Positions 8,860 through 18,536 are shown, counted from the stretch's first letter. The stretch: 64,000 nt of DNA from Acinetobacter oleivorans DR1 (GCF_000196795.1 NC_014259.1:744001-808000), one strand, 5' to 3'. Program-made: numbers and translations. Notes: generated from the sequence alone by a model not told the origin.

Positions 8860-9055
8860 AGTAGCTTAGATCGAATATGCATAAAAAATTGCACCTATTG
8901 TAGCAAAAAAATGCCTCGAAATTAATGTGCTGAAAACAGATAAACGGTTTTGTATTTTTTTCAAAAAACGGTAGATTTATGAAAGATGGATCACAATTTA
9001 ATCGTGTAGACACACGGCACAAAAATTACAAACGAATTGAAAAAGGATGTTGCTC

Positions 9056-9727
9056 ATGAGTTATGAAGTTTTTTTGAAAATTTCCGATTCAACTTATACC
9101 CAATTCGAGACCATTCGACAGAAACTGCATGATGGGATAAGTCAAAGTCAGGCAAAGCCTTTAGGCGATGTACTCTCTGATCTTTCTTGTGAAATTATTG
9201 AGCAGGTTTTTTCTGTGCTTTTACAGTCAGGAAATGCAACCATGTCTCCAAAACAACAAGCTGAGTCTGAAAAAGTGGTTCAGCAGGTTTTAGAGACTTT
9301 TCGAAAATATATGCCATGGTCAGTTTCATTTTTTGGAAATGAGCGTCTTTTGCCTTTAGTCGATTACATGACATCTCTGATGAAAGAACAGGGGCAACAA
9401 GTTTATATTACCTACCCAGTTACCCTGCAGCTCGTACAACAAGCTCAAAACCTTACGCAGCAAATTCGTGACGGTAATATGCAAAGTATAGCGGCAGCTT
9501 TTGAAACATTAATACAAATTGTAGATTTAGGCGTAACAAGCCTAGTACGTGAGCCTAAAAAGCGTTTAAAATTTAATTTAGTTGTCGATAAAACTCTTAA
9601 CGGAGTAATCAACATGACGACGCATTTGGGCTATAAACGTTTGGAAAAGTTAGGTACACAGGTCGATCAGACCACAGCCACTCATTATATCAACCACTTT
9701 TTGGCCTTCATGCATCAAGCAGCATAA
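9056..9727 (+). CDS. Uncharacterised protein
   Basis: 223 residues from ATG 9056. AAAAAGGA (9040-9047) is correctly spaced for it but too close for the in-frame ATG at 9047. No family is recognised. The sequence is soluble and mostly helical, with no signal peptide or membrane segment. It has a Q-rich central part (QLVQQAQNLTQQIRDGNMQS) and two evenly sized helical halves. It is the first gene of a probable operon with the SDR gene (27-base gap) and perhaps the NTF2-like gene. This suggests a role in lipid or small-molecule metabolism, but nothing in the sequence proves it. Confidence 0.75.
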   Translation: MSYEVFLKISDSTYTQFETIRQKLHDGISQSQAKPLGDVLSDLSCEIIEQVFSVLLQSGNATMSPKQQAESEKVVQQVLETFRKYMPWSVSFFGNERLLPLVDYMTSLMKEQGQQVYITYPVTLQLVQQAQNLTQQIRDGNMQSIAAAFETLIQIVDLGVTSLVREPKKRLKFNLVVDKTLNGVINMTTHLGYKRLEKLGTQVDQTTATHYINHFLAFMHQAA

Positions 9728-9754
9728 TTTAAAAAGATAATAGGAACATAAAGC

Positions 9755-10561
9755 ATGGCCAAACTTGATACTTTGCAAAATAAAGTGGTATGGATTACGG
9801 GAGCATCTTCTGGTCTGGGTAAGGCCTTAGCCGGTGAGTTGGCTTTGCAAGGGGCCGAAGTGATTTTGACCTCGCGTCGTTTTGAAGAATTAGAAGAAGT
9901 TCGGGTTGGCTTATTAAACGCTGACCGTCATGTGTCAGTGGTTGCCGATATTACTGATGAAAAACAAGTAAACGAAGCTTATAAGCAGATTTTAAAAGCG
10001 AAAGGGCGAATTGACTGGCTCATCAATAATGCAGGTTTAAGCCAACGTGCTTTAATTAAAGATACGACAATGGCAACCGAACGGGCCATTATGGAAGTCG
10101 ACTATTTCTCTCAAGTGGCATTAACCAAAACTGTGCTGCCGACCATGCTAAAACAAAAGTCTGGCCGAGTTGTATTTGTGTCGAGTGTAGCGGGTTTATT
10201 AGGGACTCAGTACCGTGCAAGCTACTCTGCTGCTAAAGCGGCAATTCACATGTGGGCAAATAGTTTACGTGCTGAAGTCTCCGATCAAGGTGTTGAGGTT
10301 TCAGTTATTTTCCCAGGCTTTGTAAAAACTAACGTTTCTTTCAATGCGCTAAATGGTGCTGGGCAACCTCAAGGTCATCAAGATGAGGCTATCGAGAATG
10401 GTTTAGAGGCAGATGTATTTGCAGAGCAATCCGTAAAAGCATTAATGCAGGGTCAAGAATATATTGTTGTTGGTGGAGCTAAAGAAAAACTGGGTGTGAT
10501 GGTTTCTCGGATGTCACCAAAACTTCTTTATAAAATGATTCGGAAAACAAAAGTAAAATAA
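9755..10561 (+). CDS. SDR-family oxidoreductase
   Basis: 268 residues, a classical short-chain dehydrogenase/reductase. It has the cofactor loop TGASSGLG (15-22), the NNAG motif (~90), the catalytic Ser in VSSVAG (~143) and YSAAK (Tyr/Lys, ~155). The tail is basic and resembles DHRS7-type or membrane-associated SDRs. It should oxidise or reduce an alcohol/ketone pair with NAD(P); the substrate is unknown. A good Shine-Dalgarno (AGGA) precedes the ATG, and the gene follows the 9056 gene closely. Confidence 0.9.
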   Translation: MAKLDTLQNKVVWITGASSGLGKALAGELALQGAEVILTSRRFEELEEVRVGLLNADRHVSVVADITDEKQVNEAYKQILKAKGRIDWLINNAGLSQRALIKDTTMATERAIMEVDYFSQVALTKTVLPTMLKQKSGRVVFVSSVAGLLGTQYRASYSAAKAAIHMWANSLRAEVSDQGVEVSVIFPGFVKTNVSFNALNGAGQPQGHQDEAIENGLEADVFAEQSVKALMQGQEYIVVGGAKEKLGVMVSRMSPKLLYKMIRKTKVK

Positions 10562-10615
10562 AAAAGTGATTTCGCCGTGCTAAATTGATGGAAAAACCCG
10601 CATAGAAGGTTCACC

Positions 10616-11050
10616 ATGGAGCATGATTATCACCGTATTTTAGACGTCATTACGCGTTTTCAATTGGTCTTTGACCAGAAAAATTGGGATGCTTTTGATG
10701 AGTTATTGGCAGATCAACTTGAGGTGGACTATTTCCAGTTTAGGGGAGAGCCTTTATGTGTCGTGTCTTGTCATGAATATAAAGGTTCTCGGCAACAAGC
10801 TTTATCGCATTTACGGCTACAGCATAACTTAAGTAACCCACTTATCCGTATTGAACAAGATCAAGCATGGTTAGAATGTAATTATCAAATTTATCGTTTT
10901 TCGGAAAATGATTATTTTCATTCATTTGGTCGTTATTATTTTACTTTGGCAAAACAACAAGAGAGTTGGAAAATTACCGGAATTTGCCAACACTTGACTA
11001 AAAATATTGGCAATCCGCGCATTCATTTTTCTGCTATGGGGCAGTGCTAG
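10616..11050 (+). CDS. NTF2-like / SnoaL-fold protein
   Basis: 144 residues matching the nuclear-transport-factor-2-like fold: an N-terminal helix DYHRILDVITRFQLVFDQKN, then FDELLADQLEVDY, and C-terminal beta strands (HSFGRYYFTLAKQQESWKITGI). Such proteins are small cone-shaped binding proteins or enzymes such as ketosteroid isomerase-like; no catalytic assignment can be made. The Shine-Dalgarno is AGAAGG. Its TAG stop shares the palindrome CTAG (11047-11050) with the stop of the convergent gene. Confidence 0.78.
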   Translation: MEHDYHRILDVITRFQLVFDQKNWDAFDELLADQLEVDYFQFRGEPLCVVSCHEYKGSRQQALSHLRLQHNLSNPLIRIEQDQAWLECNYQIYRFSENDYFHSFGRYYFTLAKQQESWKITGICQHLTKNIGNPRIHFSAMGQC

Positions 11051-11481
11051 TCTTTTACTGCTGTACCGTATGCAAATACTTCGACCATTCCTCCCTGCAT
11101 ACCAAGTTCGGTTGTACTCAGCCGAACTCCCATAATATGGTTAGCTCCTGCGGTATGGGCTTGTTGTTTTAAGCGAACAATAGCTTCACGGCGAGCACGC
11201 TCAACTACACTCTCATAACTGGTGAGTCTTCCGCCCAAAACATTCTTAATGGATGCCAATACGTATTTAAAGTAGTCATGAGAAATCACGACATTACTAC
11301 TAATCAAATGACCTAGCTGATCACTCGTTGCAAAACGATTGGTATCAATTCTGATATGGGCAAATTGCTGTTCTTTTTCTTGAAGTTCTTTCAAATGTTT
11401 TTGTTCAATATGGCGGCCAAAACCCCAACCAATACTGAAAAGAATCAGAAAAATAACAAGCTGAAAAATAAGATTGTCCAT
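11047..11481 (-). CDS. Membrane-anchored YbjQ/UPF0145-like protein
   Basis: 144 residues. Residues ~5-25 form a single membrane segment (FQLVIFLILFSIGWGFG). The rest resembles the YbjQ (UPF0145, heavy-metal-binding-like) fold: IKNVLGGRLTSYESVVERAR, AGANHIMGVRLSTTE and a closing FAYGTAV. It is a diverged paralogue of the next gene upstream (11489-11839), 7 bases away and probably co-transcribed. The anchor is an addition to the family's usual ~105-residue core. Function unknown. Confidence 0.78.
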   Translation of the reverse strand: MDNLIFQLVIFLILFSIGWGFGRHIEQKHLKELQEKEQQFAHIRIDTNRFATSDQLGHLISSNVVISHDYFKYVLASIKNVLGGRLTSYESVVERARREAIVRLKQQAHTAGANHIMGVRLSTTELGMQGGMVEVFAYGTAVKD

Positions 11482-11488
11482 TTTCTAC

Positions 11489-11839
11489 CTATGCACTAAA
11501 TGGATCTGGTAGATGGGGCGCTTGAGGTTGAACAACCACAGCCGTACCATATACGAATAATTCAGAAGCACCTTGAGCAATATTTGAAGTTGAAAACCGA
11601 ATACCAACAATTGCATTCGCACCAAGTTGCTGAGCTTTGGCAATCATGCGATCCATGGCTTCTTGGCGGGATTCTTCTAATAATTCGGTATAGCCTGTAA
11701 GTTCACCACCTACAATATTTTTTAAACTTGCCATCAAATCACGGCCAACATGCTTACTACGGACGGTACTTCCATAAACAACATCAAGTTGCTTTACAAT
11801 CTGGTGGCCCGGAACACTTTCTAAATTACTCAGTAACAT
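11489..11839 (-). CDS. YbjQ family protein (UPF0145)
   Basis: 116 residues, the family's usual length. Conserved core: VVYGSTVRSKHVGRDLMASL, NIVGGELTGYTELLEESRQEA, LGANAIVGIRFSTS and LFVYGTAV. YbjQ proteins form pentameric beta-rich assemblies of unknown function, and the 'heavy metal-binding' label is weakly supported. It is soluble, unlike the downstream paralogue, with which it forms a tandem pair. Confidence 0.88.
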   Translation of the reverse strand: MLLSNLESVPGHQIVKQLDVVYGSTVRSKHVGRDLMASLKNIVGGELTGYTELLEESRQEAMDRMIAKAQQLGANAIVGIRFSTSNIAQGASELFVYGTAVVVQPQAPHLPDPFSA

Positions 11840-11903
11840 TGTTTTTTATCAATCTAAATTCTTAAAGTTTCAAGATAAAAAATATTCACATCAGATGCAA
11901 TAA

Positions 11904-11927
11904 AAAAGCCCACCGAAGTGAGCTTTT
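11904..11927 (-). terminator. Terminator of the adeIJK operon
   Basis: On the minus strand a 10-bp stem (AAAAGCTCAC/GTGGGCTTTT, one wobble pair) closes on a TTCG tetraloop and runs into T residues. It lies directly downstream of adeK and upstream of the YbjQ gene. Confidence 0.85.
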
Positions 11928-11948
11928 ATAAATTAAGTTATTTAAAAC

Positions 11949-13403
11949 TTATTGCTTTTTAAGTTCAGCACTTGATGGTTGATTAACCACTGTATCTGAA
12001 GTATTTGCTTTTAAACCACCGCCTAGAGTTTTATATAACTCGATTTGGTTATTTAAGTTAGCTTGTTGAAGCAACAATAAACCTTGTTCTGCTGAATAAG
12101 ATGAACGCTGTGCATCAAGAACTGTCAAGTAACTGTCAATACCAGCACGGAAGCGGGCATTTGACAGTGTGTAGTTGCGGTTAGTTGCTTCTACTAGACG
12201 TTGTTGAGCTGTTAAACGCTCACCAATATTGGCACGAGTTGCAAGCGCATCATTAACTTCGCGGAACGCAGACTGAACTGATTTTTCATAATCAGACAAT
12301 GCAATTTTCTGATCGGTTTCAGAAATTTTCACATTGGCTTTACGTGTACCCCAGTCAAAGATTGGTAAGTCTAAGCTTGGACCAATTGACCAAACAAAAC
12401 CACCAGACTTAAATAGATCACTTAAGTCAGTTGATGCATAACCAGCAGAACCCGTTAAGCTAATTGTTGGGAATAAACGTGCTTTTGCAGCACCAATATT
12501 CGCACCAGCAGCGCTTAAGTTATATTCAGCAGCTTTTACATCTGGACGGTTGTTAAGCAAGTCACTCGGTAAACCAGCTGTATATACATTTTGTTGAGTA
12601 ATGCGTTTTACAGGTTGGTTTGGCAACAAGTTTTGTGGAACCGATTGGCCCACTAACAAGTTCAACAAGTTTTGTGCTTGAGCAATCTGTGTTTTGTAGT
12701 TCGCTACATCATTACGCGCAGTTTCTACAGAAATCTGTGCTTGACGTAGTGGAACTTCACTGTCGATGCCCACATCAAAACGTTTTTTGTTGAGATTGTA
12801 AGAGTCTTGTTGTGCTTTAAGCGTTTGCTCTGCAAGTCTTAAATTCGCAGTTGCGAAAGAATAGTTTAACCATGCTTGAGCAACTTGGCTGATCAGACTG
12901 ATTTGAGTCGAATCACGTGCACTTTGCGTTGAAAGATAACTATCTAGTGCAGCATCTTTTAAGCTACGTACACGGCCCCAAAAATCGAGTTCATAGGCAG
13001 TTACACCCAAACCTACTTGATAAGTAGAGTAGGGGTTATTCGGATCACGGCTTTGAGAAACCTGACGAATTGCACTACCACTTGCTCCGATTGTTGGAAG
13101 CTGGTTGTTTTGCGTAATTCGATATTGCTGTTGGGCACGTTCAATATTGAGCGTTGCTGTACGTAAGTCGCGGTTGTTGGCAAGCGCCAAATCAATCACT
13201 CCGAGCAAACGAGGATCGCTAAAGAACTGTTTGTAACCCTGTTCAGCAATAGACGTACCAGAAGCGCTGTTATATGCATAGCTTTCTGGAATATCGGTTT
13301 TCACGACTGGTTCTGGGCCGCGCATGCTTTGACAAGCTGACAAAGCAAGCGCAAGTGCAGATACCGCAATGCTACGACCTGAAATAGACCATACTTTTTG
13401 CAT
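11949..13403 (-). CDS. adeK: RND efflux outer-membrane factor AdeK
   Basis: 484 residues from the ATG at 13403, which overlaps the adeJ stop as TGATG. A GTG at 13406 would add one residue. It has a lipoprotein signal with lipobox LSAC, so it is an acylated outer-membrane TolC-type channel. Two OEP repeats are visible, including ELDFWGRVRSLKDAALDSYL and the later LPIFDWGTRKANVKISE, LSNARFRAGIDSYLTVLDAQ region. It forms the exit duct of the AdeIJK tripartite pump. It is the last gene of the operon before the terminator. The gene appears intact. Confidence 0.96.
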   Translation of the reverse strand: MQKVWSISGRSIAVSALALALSACQSMRGPEPVVKTDIPESYAYNSASGTSIAEQGYKQFFSDPRLLGVIDLALANNRDLRTATLNIERAQQQYRITQNNQLPTIGASGSAIRQVSQSRDPNNPYSTYQVGLGVTAYELDFWGRVRSLKDAALDSYLSTQSARDSTQISLISQVAQAWLNYSFATANLRLAEQTLKAQQDSYNLNKKRFDVGIDSEVPLRQAQISVETARNDVANYKTQIAQAQNLLNLLVGQSVPQNLLPNQPVKRITQQNVYTAGLPSDLLNNRPDVKAAEYNLSAAGANIGAAKARLFPTISLTGSAGYASTDLSDLFKSGGFVWSIGPSLDLPIFDWGTRKANVKISETDQKIALSDYEKSVQSAFREVNDALATRANIGERLTAQQRLVEATNRNYTLSNARFRAGIDSYLTVLDAQRSSYSAEQGLLLLQQANLNNQIELYKTLGGGLKANTSDTVVNQPSSAELKKQ

Positions 13404-16400
13404 CACGATTTATGCTCCTGAGTGTTTATGGTTTTTGGTTTGTACTTAAAGATACTACGAATCCACACATAGAATACAGGGATAAAGAAGATACCTAAGA
13501 ACGTTGCACTGAGTACGCCACCGAGTACACCGAAACCGACTGAGTGCTGACTTCCTGCACCAGCACCTGTTGAAAGGGCAAGTGGAAGTACACCGAAACC
13601 GAAGGCAAGGGTAGTCATGATAATTGGACGTAAACGCATTTTTGAAGCATGTAAAGTTGCCTCAAGTAGGTCTTCACCTTTTTCCTGCAACTCTTTTGCG
13701 AACTCAACAATCAAGATCGCATTTTTTGCAGAAAGACCAATGACCGCGATCATTGCTACTTGGAAGTAAATGTTATTTGAGAGATTTGGATCTCCTTTAA
13801 TAATCATACCCAAGTAAGTCAATACGATTGCACCAATAATACCAAGTGGTACTACAAGTAAAACCGAGAACGGAATAGACCAGCTTTCATATAATGCAGC
13901 TAAGCAAAGGAAAACGATTAACAATGAAAGCGCATATAAGAATGGAGCTTGAGCACCAGACTCACGTTCTTCAAGTGATAAACCTGTCCATTCATAGTCG
14001 AAACCTTGTAAGCCCATAGATGGTAACTTAGCAATAATTTCTTCCATGGCTTTCATAGAGTCACCAGAGCTCACGCCAGGTGCAGGTGTACCTTGAATGT
14101 TAACCGATGATACGCCGTTATAACGTTCAAGACGAGGAGAACCATATGTCCATTTGCCTGTAGCAAATGCAGAGAACGGTACCATTTCGCCTTTGCTATT
14201 ACGTACATACCACTTGTTTAAGTCTTCAGGCATCATACGGCTATCCGAATCACCTTGAACATAAACTTTTTTCACACGACCACGGTCAACGAAGTCGTTA
14301 ATGTATGAGCCACCCCATGCAATACGCATAGTGTTGTTAATGTCAGCAATGCTAACGCCCATAGCACCAGCTTGAGCCTGATCTACGTTAATTTGATACT
14401 GAGGTGTATCTTCTTGACCATTAGGACGTACCCCTACAAGACGTTTATCTTGTGAAGCCAAACCTAAGATCGTATTACGTGCTGCAATAAGTTTCTCATG
14501 ACCTTGACCACTTGAATCTTTAAGTTGCAAGTTAAATCCAGCTGTTACACCGAGTTCAGGCATTGCAGGAAGCTGTAATGGCATAATGTAAGATGCGTCT
14601 TTGACGATCATATTTAATGCCATACCGCGCTGAATTAACGCACCGATTTGAGATTCTGGTGAAGTACGTTCACTCCAGTCTTTCAACTTAACGAAGCCAA
14701 TACCAGCATTTTGACCAACACCCGTGAATGAGAAGCCCGAAACGGTGAAAATAGATTCCACAGTATCTTTTTCATTCATGAAGAAGTTTGTCATGGTGTC
14801 AATCACTTTACCTGTACGGTCAAGCGTTGCGTTTGGTGGTAATTGAACAAGTGTCATGACCACACCCTGATCTTCTTCTGGTAAGAATGAAGATGGGAGT
14901 TTTTGGAACAAGAACACTAGTAGGCCAATCACTACAGCGTAAAGTACGCCAGAGAAGATTTTGCCTTTAAGCATGCGGCTAACACCATTTTGGTAGCTAT
15001 GCGACATGCGGTCAAAACCGTTGTTAAATCCTCTGAAGAAACGAGCAAAAATATTATTGCTTGGTTCTTTGTTAGGATCATGCTGTTTTAAAATGGTTGC
15101 ACAAAGTGCAGGGGTGAAAGTTAACGCTACAATTAACGATAGAACCATTGCTGTTACAAGGGTAATCGAGAATTGACGGTAAATTACACCTGTTGTACCA
15201 CCAAAGAATGCCATTGGTACGAATACCGCTGTCAATACGCTTGTGATACCAATTAACGCACCAGAAATCTGTTGCATTGATCGTGAAGTTGCCGTGACCG
15301 GATCGGTATGCTCTTCACTCATCACACGCTCAACGTTTTCCACTACAACAATGGCGTCATCGACCAGAAGACCAATTGCCAATACCATAGCGAACATGGT
15401 TAAGGTGTTAATTGAGAAACCAAAGATATTAATAACAGCAAATGTACCTAATACAACAACAGGTACAGCAAGTGTTGGAATAATCGTTGCACGCCAGTTC
15501 TGCAAGAACAAGAACATAACAATGAACACTAAAATTACCGCTTCAATTAATGTGTGTACAACACTTTCAATTGAAAGACGAATAAATGGAGTAGTGTCAT
15601 AAGCCAGTTTATCTGCAAGGCCTGTTGGATAGTTCTTACGTAATTCTGCTAAACGGTGTTCAACAGCGTCAGCGGTGTCAAGTGCGTTCGCACCAGTTGC
15701 AATTTTAATTGCGAGACCGCCAGCAGGTTTACCATTAAACTTCGAATCGAACTGGTAGTTATCAGAACCTAACTCTACACGTGCAACATCTTTTAAACGA
15801 ACTTCAGCACCTGATGCTGTGTTCTTTAAGAAGATATTTTTAAATTGTTCAGGTGTTTGTAACAAGCTTTGCGCATTTACTGTTGCGTTAAGCACTTGAC
15901 CTTGAACCGCTGGTGCACCACCTAACTGACCTACAGCAACTTGTGAGTTTTGCGCTTGTAAAGCAGTCGCAATATCACTTGGTGTTAACTGATAGTTGGT
16001 AAGTTTTGCAGGGTCGAGCCAGATACGCATTGCGTATGAACCACCAAAGACTTGTACCTCACCAACACCAGCAACACGGCTAAGTGGTTCTTTAATTGAC
16101 GAGTTTACGTAATCTTTAATGTCTGAGTCTGACAGGGTATTGTCTGGTGAATAGAATGCAATAACTTGCAAGAAGCTTGCACCAGATTTAGTAACCGTCA
16201 CACCTTGGCGTTGAACGTCTTCAGGCAAAAGAGCAGTTGCAGATTGTAGTTTGTTTTGAACCTGAACCTGTGCAATATCCGGATCAATACCTTGTTCAAA
16301 GTTTAATTGAATAGAAGCTTGACCGTTACCCGCACTGTTAGATGAAATATAACGTAAACCATCTAGACCATTCATTTGTTGTTCAATGATCTGGGTTACA

Positions 16401-16579
16401 GTATTTTCAACAGTCTCAGCCGATGCACCAGGATAAGTTGCAGCAATTGTAACTGTCGGTGGTGCAATCGTCGGATACTGTGCAATAGGCATTTTAGTTA
16501 GCGTGAGAATACCCGCCAACATAATGACTAATGCAATCACCCACGCAAAAATGGGGCGATGAATAAAAAATTGTGCCAT
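13403..16579 (-). CDS. adeJ: RND multidrug efflux permease AdeJ
   Basis: 1058 residues, full-length HAE1-type RND pump of the inner membrane. It shows the N-terminal FFIHRPIFAWVIALVIML helix and the proton-relay helix GLLVDDAIVVVENVE with paired Asp. The partner helix SAKNAILIVEFAKE carries the essential Lys. The two large periplasmic loops are complete. It exchanges protons for diverse drugs (beta-lactams, chloramphenicol, tetracyclines, fluoroquinolones, biocides) and is an intrinsic resistance pump of Acinetobacter. RBS AAGGGG. It is translationally linked to adeK. Confidence 0.97.
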   Translation of the reverse strand: MAQFFIHRPIFAWVIALVIMLAGILTLTKMPIAQYPTIAPPTVTIAATYPGASAETVENTVTQIIEQQMNGLDGLRYISSNSAGNGQASIQLNFEQGIDPDIAQVQVQNKLQSATALLPEDVQRQGVTVTKSGASFLQVIAFYSPDNTLSDSDIKDYVNSSIKEPLSRVAGVGEVQVFGGSYAMRIWLDPAKLTNYQLTPSDIATALQAQNSQVAVGQLGGAPAVQGQVLNATVNAQSLLQTPEQFKNIFLKNTASGAEVRLKDVARVELGSDNYQFDSKFNGKPAGGLAIKIATGANALDTADAVEHRLAELRKNYPTGLADKLAYDTTPFIRLSIESVVHTLIEAVILVFIVMFLFLQNWRATIIPTLAVPVVVLGTFAVINIFGFSINTLTMFAMVLAIGLLVDDAIVVVENVERVMSEEHTDPVTATSRSMQQISGALIGITSVLTAVFVPMAFFGGTTGVIYRQFSITLVTAMVLSLIVALTFTPALCATILKQHDPNKEPSNNIFARFFRGFNNGFDRMSHSYQNGVSRMLKGKIFSGVLYAVVIGLLVFLFQKLPSSFLPEEDQGVVMTLVQLPPNATLDRTGKVIDTMTNFFMNEKDTVESIFTVSGFSFTGVGQNAGIGFVKLKDWSERTSPESQIGALIQRGMALNMIVKDASYIMPLQLPAMPELGVTAGFNLQLKDSSGQGHEKLIAARNTILGLASQDKRLVGVRPNGQEDTPQYQINVDQAQAGAMGVSIADINNTMRIAWGGSYINDFVDRGRVKKVYVQGDSDSRMMPEDLNKWYVRNSKGEMVPFSAFATGKWTYGSPRLERYNGVSSVNIQGTPAPGVSSGDSMKAMEEIIAKLPSMGLQGFDYEWTGLSLEERESGAQAPFLYALSLLIVFLCLAALYESWSIPFSVLLVVPLGIIGAIVLTYLGMIIKGDPNLSNNIYFQVAMIAVIGLSAKNAILIVEFAKELQEKGEDLLEATLHASKMRLRPIIMTTLAFGFGVLPLALSTGAGAGSQHSVGFGVLGGVLSATFLGIFFIPVFYVWIRSIFKYKPKTINTQEHKS

Positions 16580-16591
16580 TCAATCTACCCC

Positions 16592-17839
16592 TTATGCATT
16601 AGATGCTTTCTGTTCTGCTTGAGGTTTACCTGATTGAGCCGGTTTTGTAGCATTTGGAGCTGCACCTTGAGGATTCGCTGGTTGAGCTTGGTAAGGTTTT
16701 GCTGACACTTCTTGCCCTTCTTTAACTTTGGCAACACCATCAACAATCACTTTTTCACCAGCTTTGAGACCATTAGTCACAATCCAGTTTTGTCCTTGAA
16801 CACCAGAGGTTTCAACAGGACGACTCTCAACAGCGCCTTTAGCATTAACAAGCATTGCTACAGCTTGACCTGTCGGTAAACGCGTAATTGCGGCTTGAGG
16901 AATCAGATAAGCATTTGGAACTACACCTTGAACAATCTGCGCAGTTGTGTACATACCCGGAAGTAACAGATGGTTCGGGTTCGAGAATACGGCACGTAAA
17001 GTAATCGTTCCTGTATCCTGATTTACAGAAGCATCAGAGAAAGCAAGTTGTCCTTCGATTGGATAAGTCGAACCATCTTCAAGCTTCAACTTCACTTTCG
17101 TGTTGTTACTGTTGTTTAAACTGCCTTTGCTGAGTTGTTGGCGTAAACGTAATAACTCGGCACTAGACTGGTTAATATCAACATAGATTGGATCTAACTG
17201 TTGAATCGTCACTAAAGGATCAGTTTGGTTTGCTGTAACTAAAGCACCAGCTGTTACAGAAGAACGTCCAGATTGACCAGAAATTGGTGAGCGGATTGTA
17301 GAATAACCAAGATCTACATTTGCATTCGTTACTTGAGCTTTCGCAGCAGAAACTTGTGCTTCAGCAACATTAACCTGACCAAGTAAGTCGTCATATTCTT
17401 GTTTAGATACAGCATTACTCGAAACAAGTTGCTTATAACGGTTTAGCTTGGTACGTAGTGAAGCTAGATTTGCCTGTTGTTGTAAAAGAGATGCTTTTGC
17501 ATTTTCAAGCGTTGCACGGTTTGTTCGAGAGTCCAGTTCATAAAGAGCCTGACCTTCACGTACATAACTTCCTTCAGCAAACAAGCGTTTTAAAATTACA
17601 CCACTTGTTTGAGGACGAACTTCAGAAATTTGATATGCTGAAGTACGGCCAGAAAGCTCAACGCTTTGTTCAACACTTTGTGGTTGAGCAACAATAACAC
17701 CTACCTCAGCAGGCGGCATTTTCTGAGCAGCAGCAGCTTGCTGTTTCTCATCGGAGCCTTTGCCACAACCAACAAGTGCGATACTTGTTGCTAATGCGCA
17801 AGCAGTAAGGGCAGGAGCCCAAAGCTTAGCCGACATCAT
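16592..17839 (-). CDS. adeI: RND efflux periplasmic adaptor AdeI
   Basis: 415 residues, starting MM with GAGGTGG upstream. It has a lipoprotein signal with lipobox LVGC. The membrane-fusion-protein layout is complete: barrel-sandwich halves (SGRTSAYQISEVRPQTSGVI and GYSTIRSPISGQSGRSSV), an alpha-hairpin between them (about residues 105-165), a beta-barrel (PGMYTTAQIVQ) and a membrane-proximal domain. A proline/alanine/glutamine-rich tail closes the protein. It links AdeJ to AdeK. Only 23 bases separate it from the PAP2 gene upstream, with no terminator between, so the two are probably co-transcribed. Confidence 0.96.
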   Translation of the reverse strand: MMSAKLWAPALTACALATSIALVGCGKGSDEKQQAAAAQKMPPAEVGVIVAQPQSVEQSVELSGRTSAYQISEVRPQTSGVILKRLFAEGSYVREGQALYELDSRTNRATLENAKASLLQQQANLASLRTKLNRYKQLVSSNAVSKQEYDDLLGQVNVAEAQVSAAKAQVTNANVDLGYSTIRSPISGQSGRSSVTAGALVTANQTDPLVTIQQLDPIYVDINQSSAELLRLRQQLSKGSLNNSNNTKVKLKLEDGSTYPIEGQLAFSDASVNQDTGTITLRAVFSNPNHLLLPGMYTTAQIVQGVVPNAYLIPQAAITRLPTGQAVAMLVNAKGAVESRPVETSGVQGQNWIVTNGLKAGEKVIVDGVAKVKEGQEVSAKPYQAQPANPQGAAPNATKPAQSGKPQAEQKASNA

Positions 17840-17862
17840 TGTTCCACCTCGTTAGATAAAAT

Positions 17863-18489
17863 CTAAAAATATATTTGTTTTTTACTTAACCTACTTTGTG
17901 TTTGTAATAACCAGAGCCAAAGCAGTGCAATCCAAATAAAACCTATGCCCCAACCGGCGAGTACATCTGTTGGAAAATGAACTCCAGCATATATTCTTGA
18001 AAGCCCCATGCAGATAAACCAAAGGCAAGAAATCAAAATGATATAAGGAGAGTTAATGTTGGGCTTATGGCATAACATTATCATTGCCAGACAAGCCAGT
18101 GTTGATGCATAAACACTGTGTGCACTTGGGAACGATGCACCGTAACTTTCGACAATATGATATACCTGCGGGGGTCTTGGGCGATCAACACACCACTTGA
18201 GCAGCCAACCCATGGTGATACTGCCAAGAACTCCCGCGCTAATGAAAATAACAGTAATATATTTTTTATACCATGCCTGATATATACACACCAGAAAGGA
18301 TAAAAAAAGTACAAAAGGCATACCGCCTATCCGTGCTAGGAAGATCGTAATAGAGTTAAGATATTCTGAACGATATTCACTCAATATTTGAACGCTGAGA
18401 AGATCCAAAGACTGAAGTCTTGGTACAAAAAGACCAAGAACACCTAATCCTAAAAAAATACAACCAATAAAAAGCAACAAATAGGGCAT
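17863..18489 (-). CDS. PAP2-family phosphatase, membrane-bound
   Basis: 208 residues, about six membrane segments. The three phosphatase motifs are present: KWCVDRPRP, SFPSAHSVYAS and SRIYAGVHFPTDVLAG, with the catalytic histidines. The family dephosphorylates lipid phosphates such as undecaprenyl pyrophosphate, phosphatidic acid or PG-phosphate at the outer face of the inner membrane. The exact substrate is not clear. It lies immediately upstream of adeI in the same direction and appears to share its promoter, so it should be expressed along with the pump. RBS AAAGG. Confidence 0.88.
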   Translation of the reverse strand: MPYLLLFIGCIFLGLGVLGLFVPRLQSLDLLSVQILSEYRSEYLNSITIFLARIGGMPFVLFLSFLVCIYQAWYKKYITVIFISAGVLGSITMGWLLKWCVDRPRPPQVYHIVESYGASFPSAHSVYASTLACLAMIMLCHKPNINSPYIILISCLWFICMGLSRIYAGVHFPTDVLAGWGIGFIWIALLWLWLLQTQSRLSKKQIYF

Positions 18490-18536
18490 ATAAATACCTT
18501 TGCTTATTCAAGCAGTGTCCACTACTGAAAGCCGTT

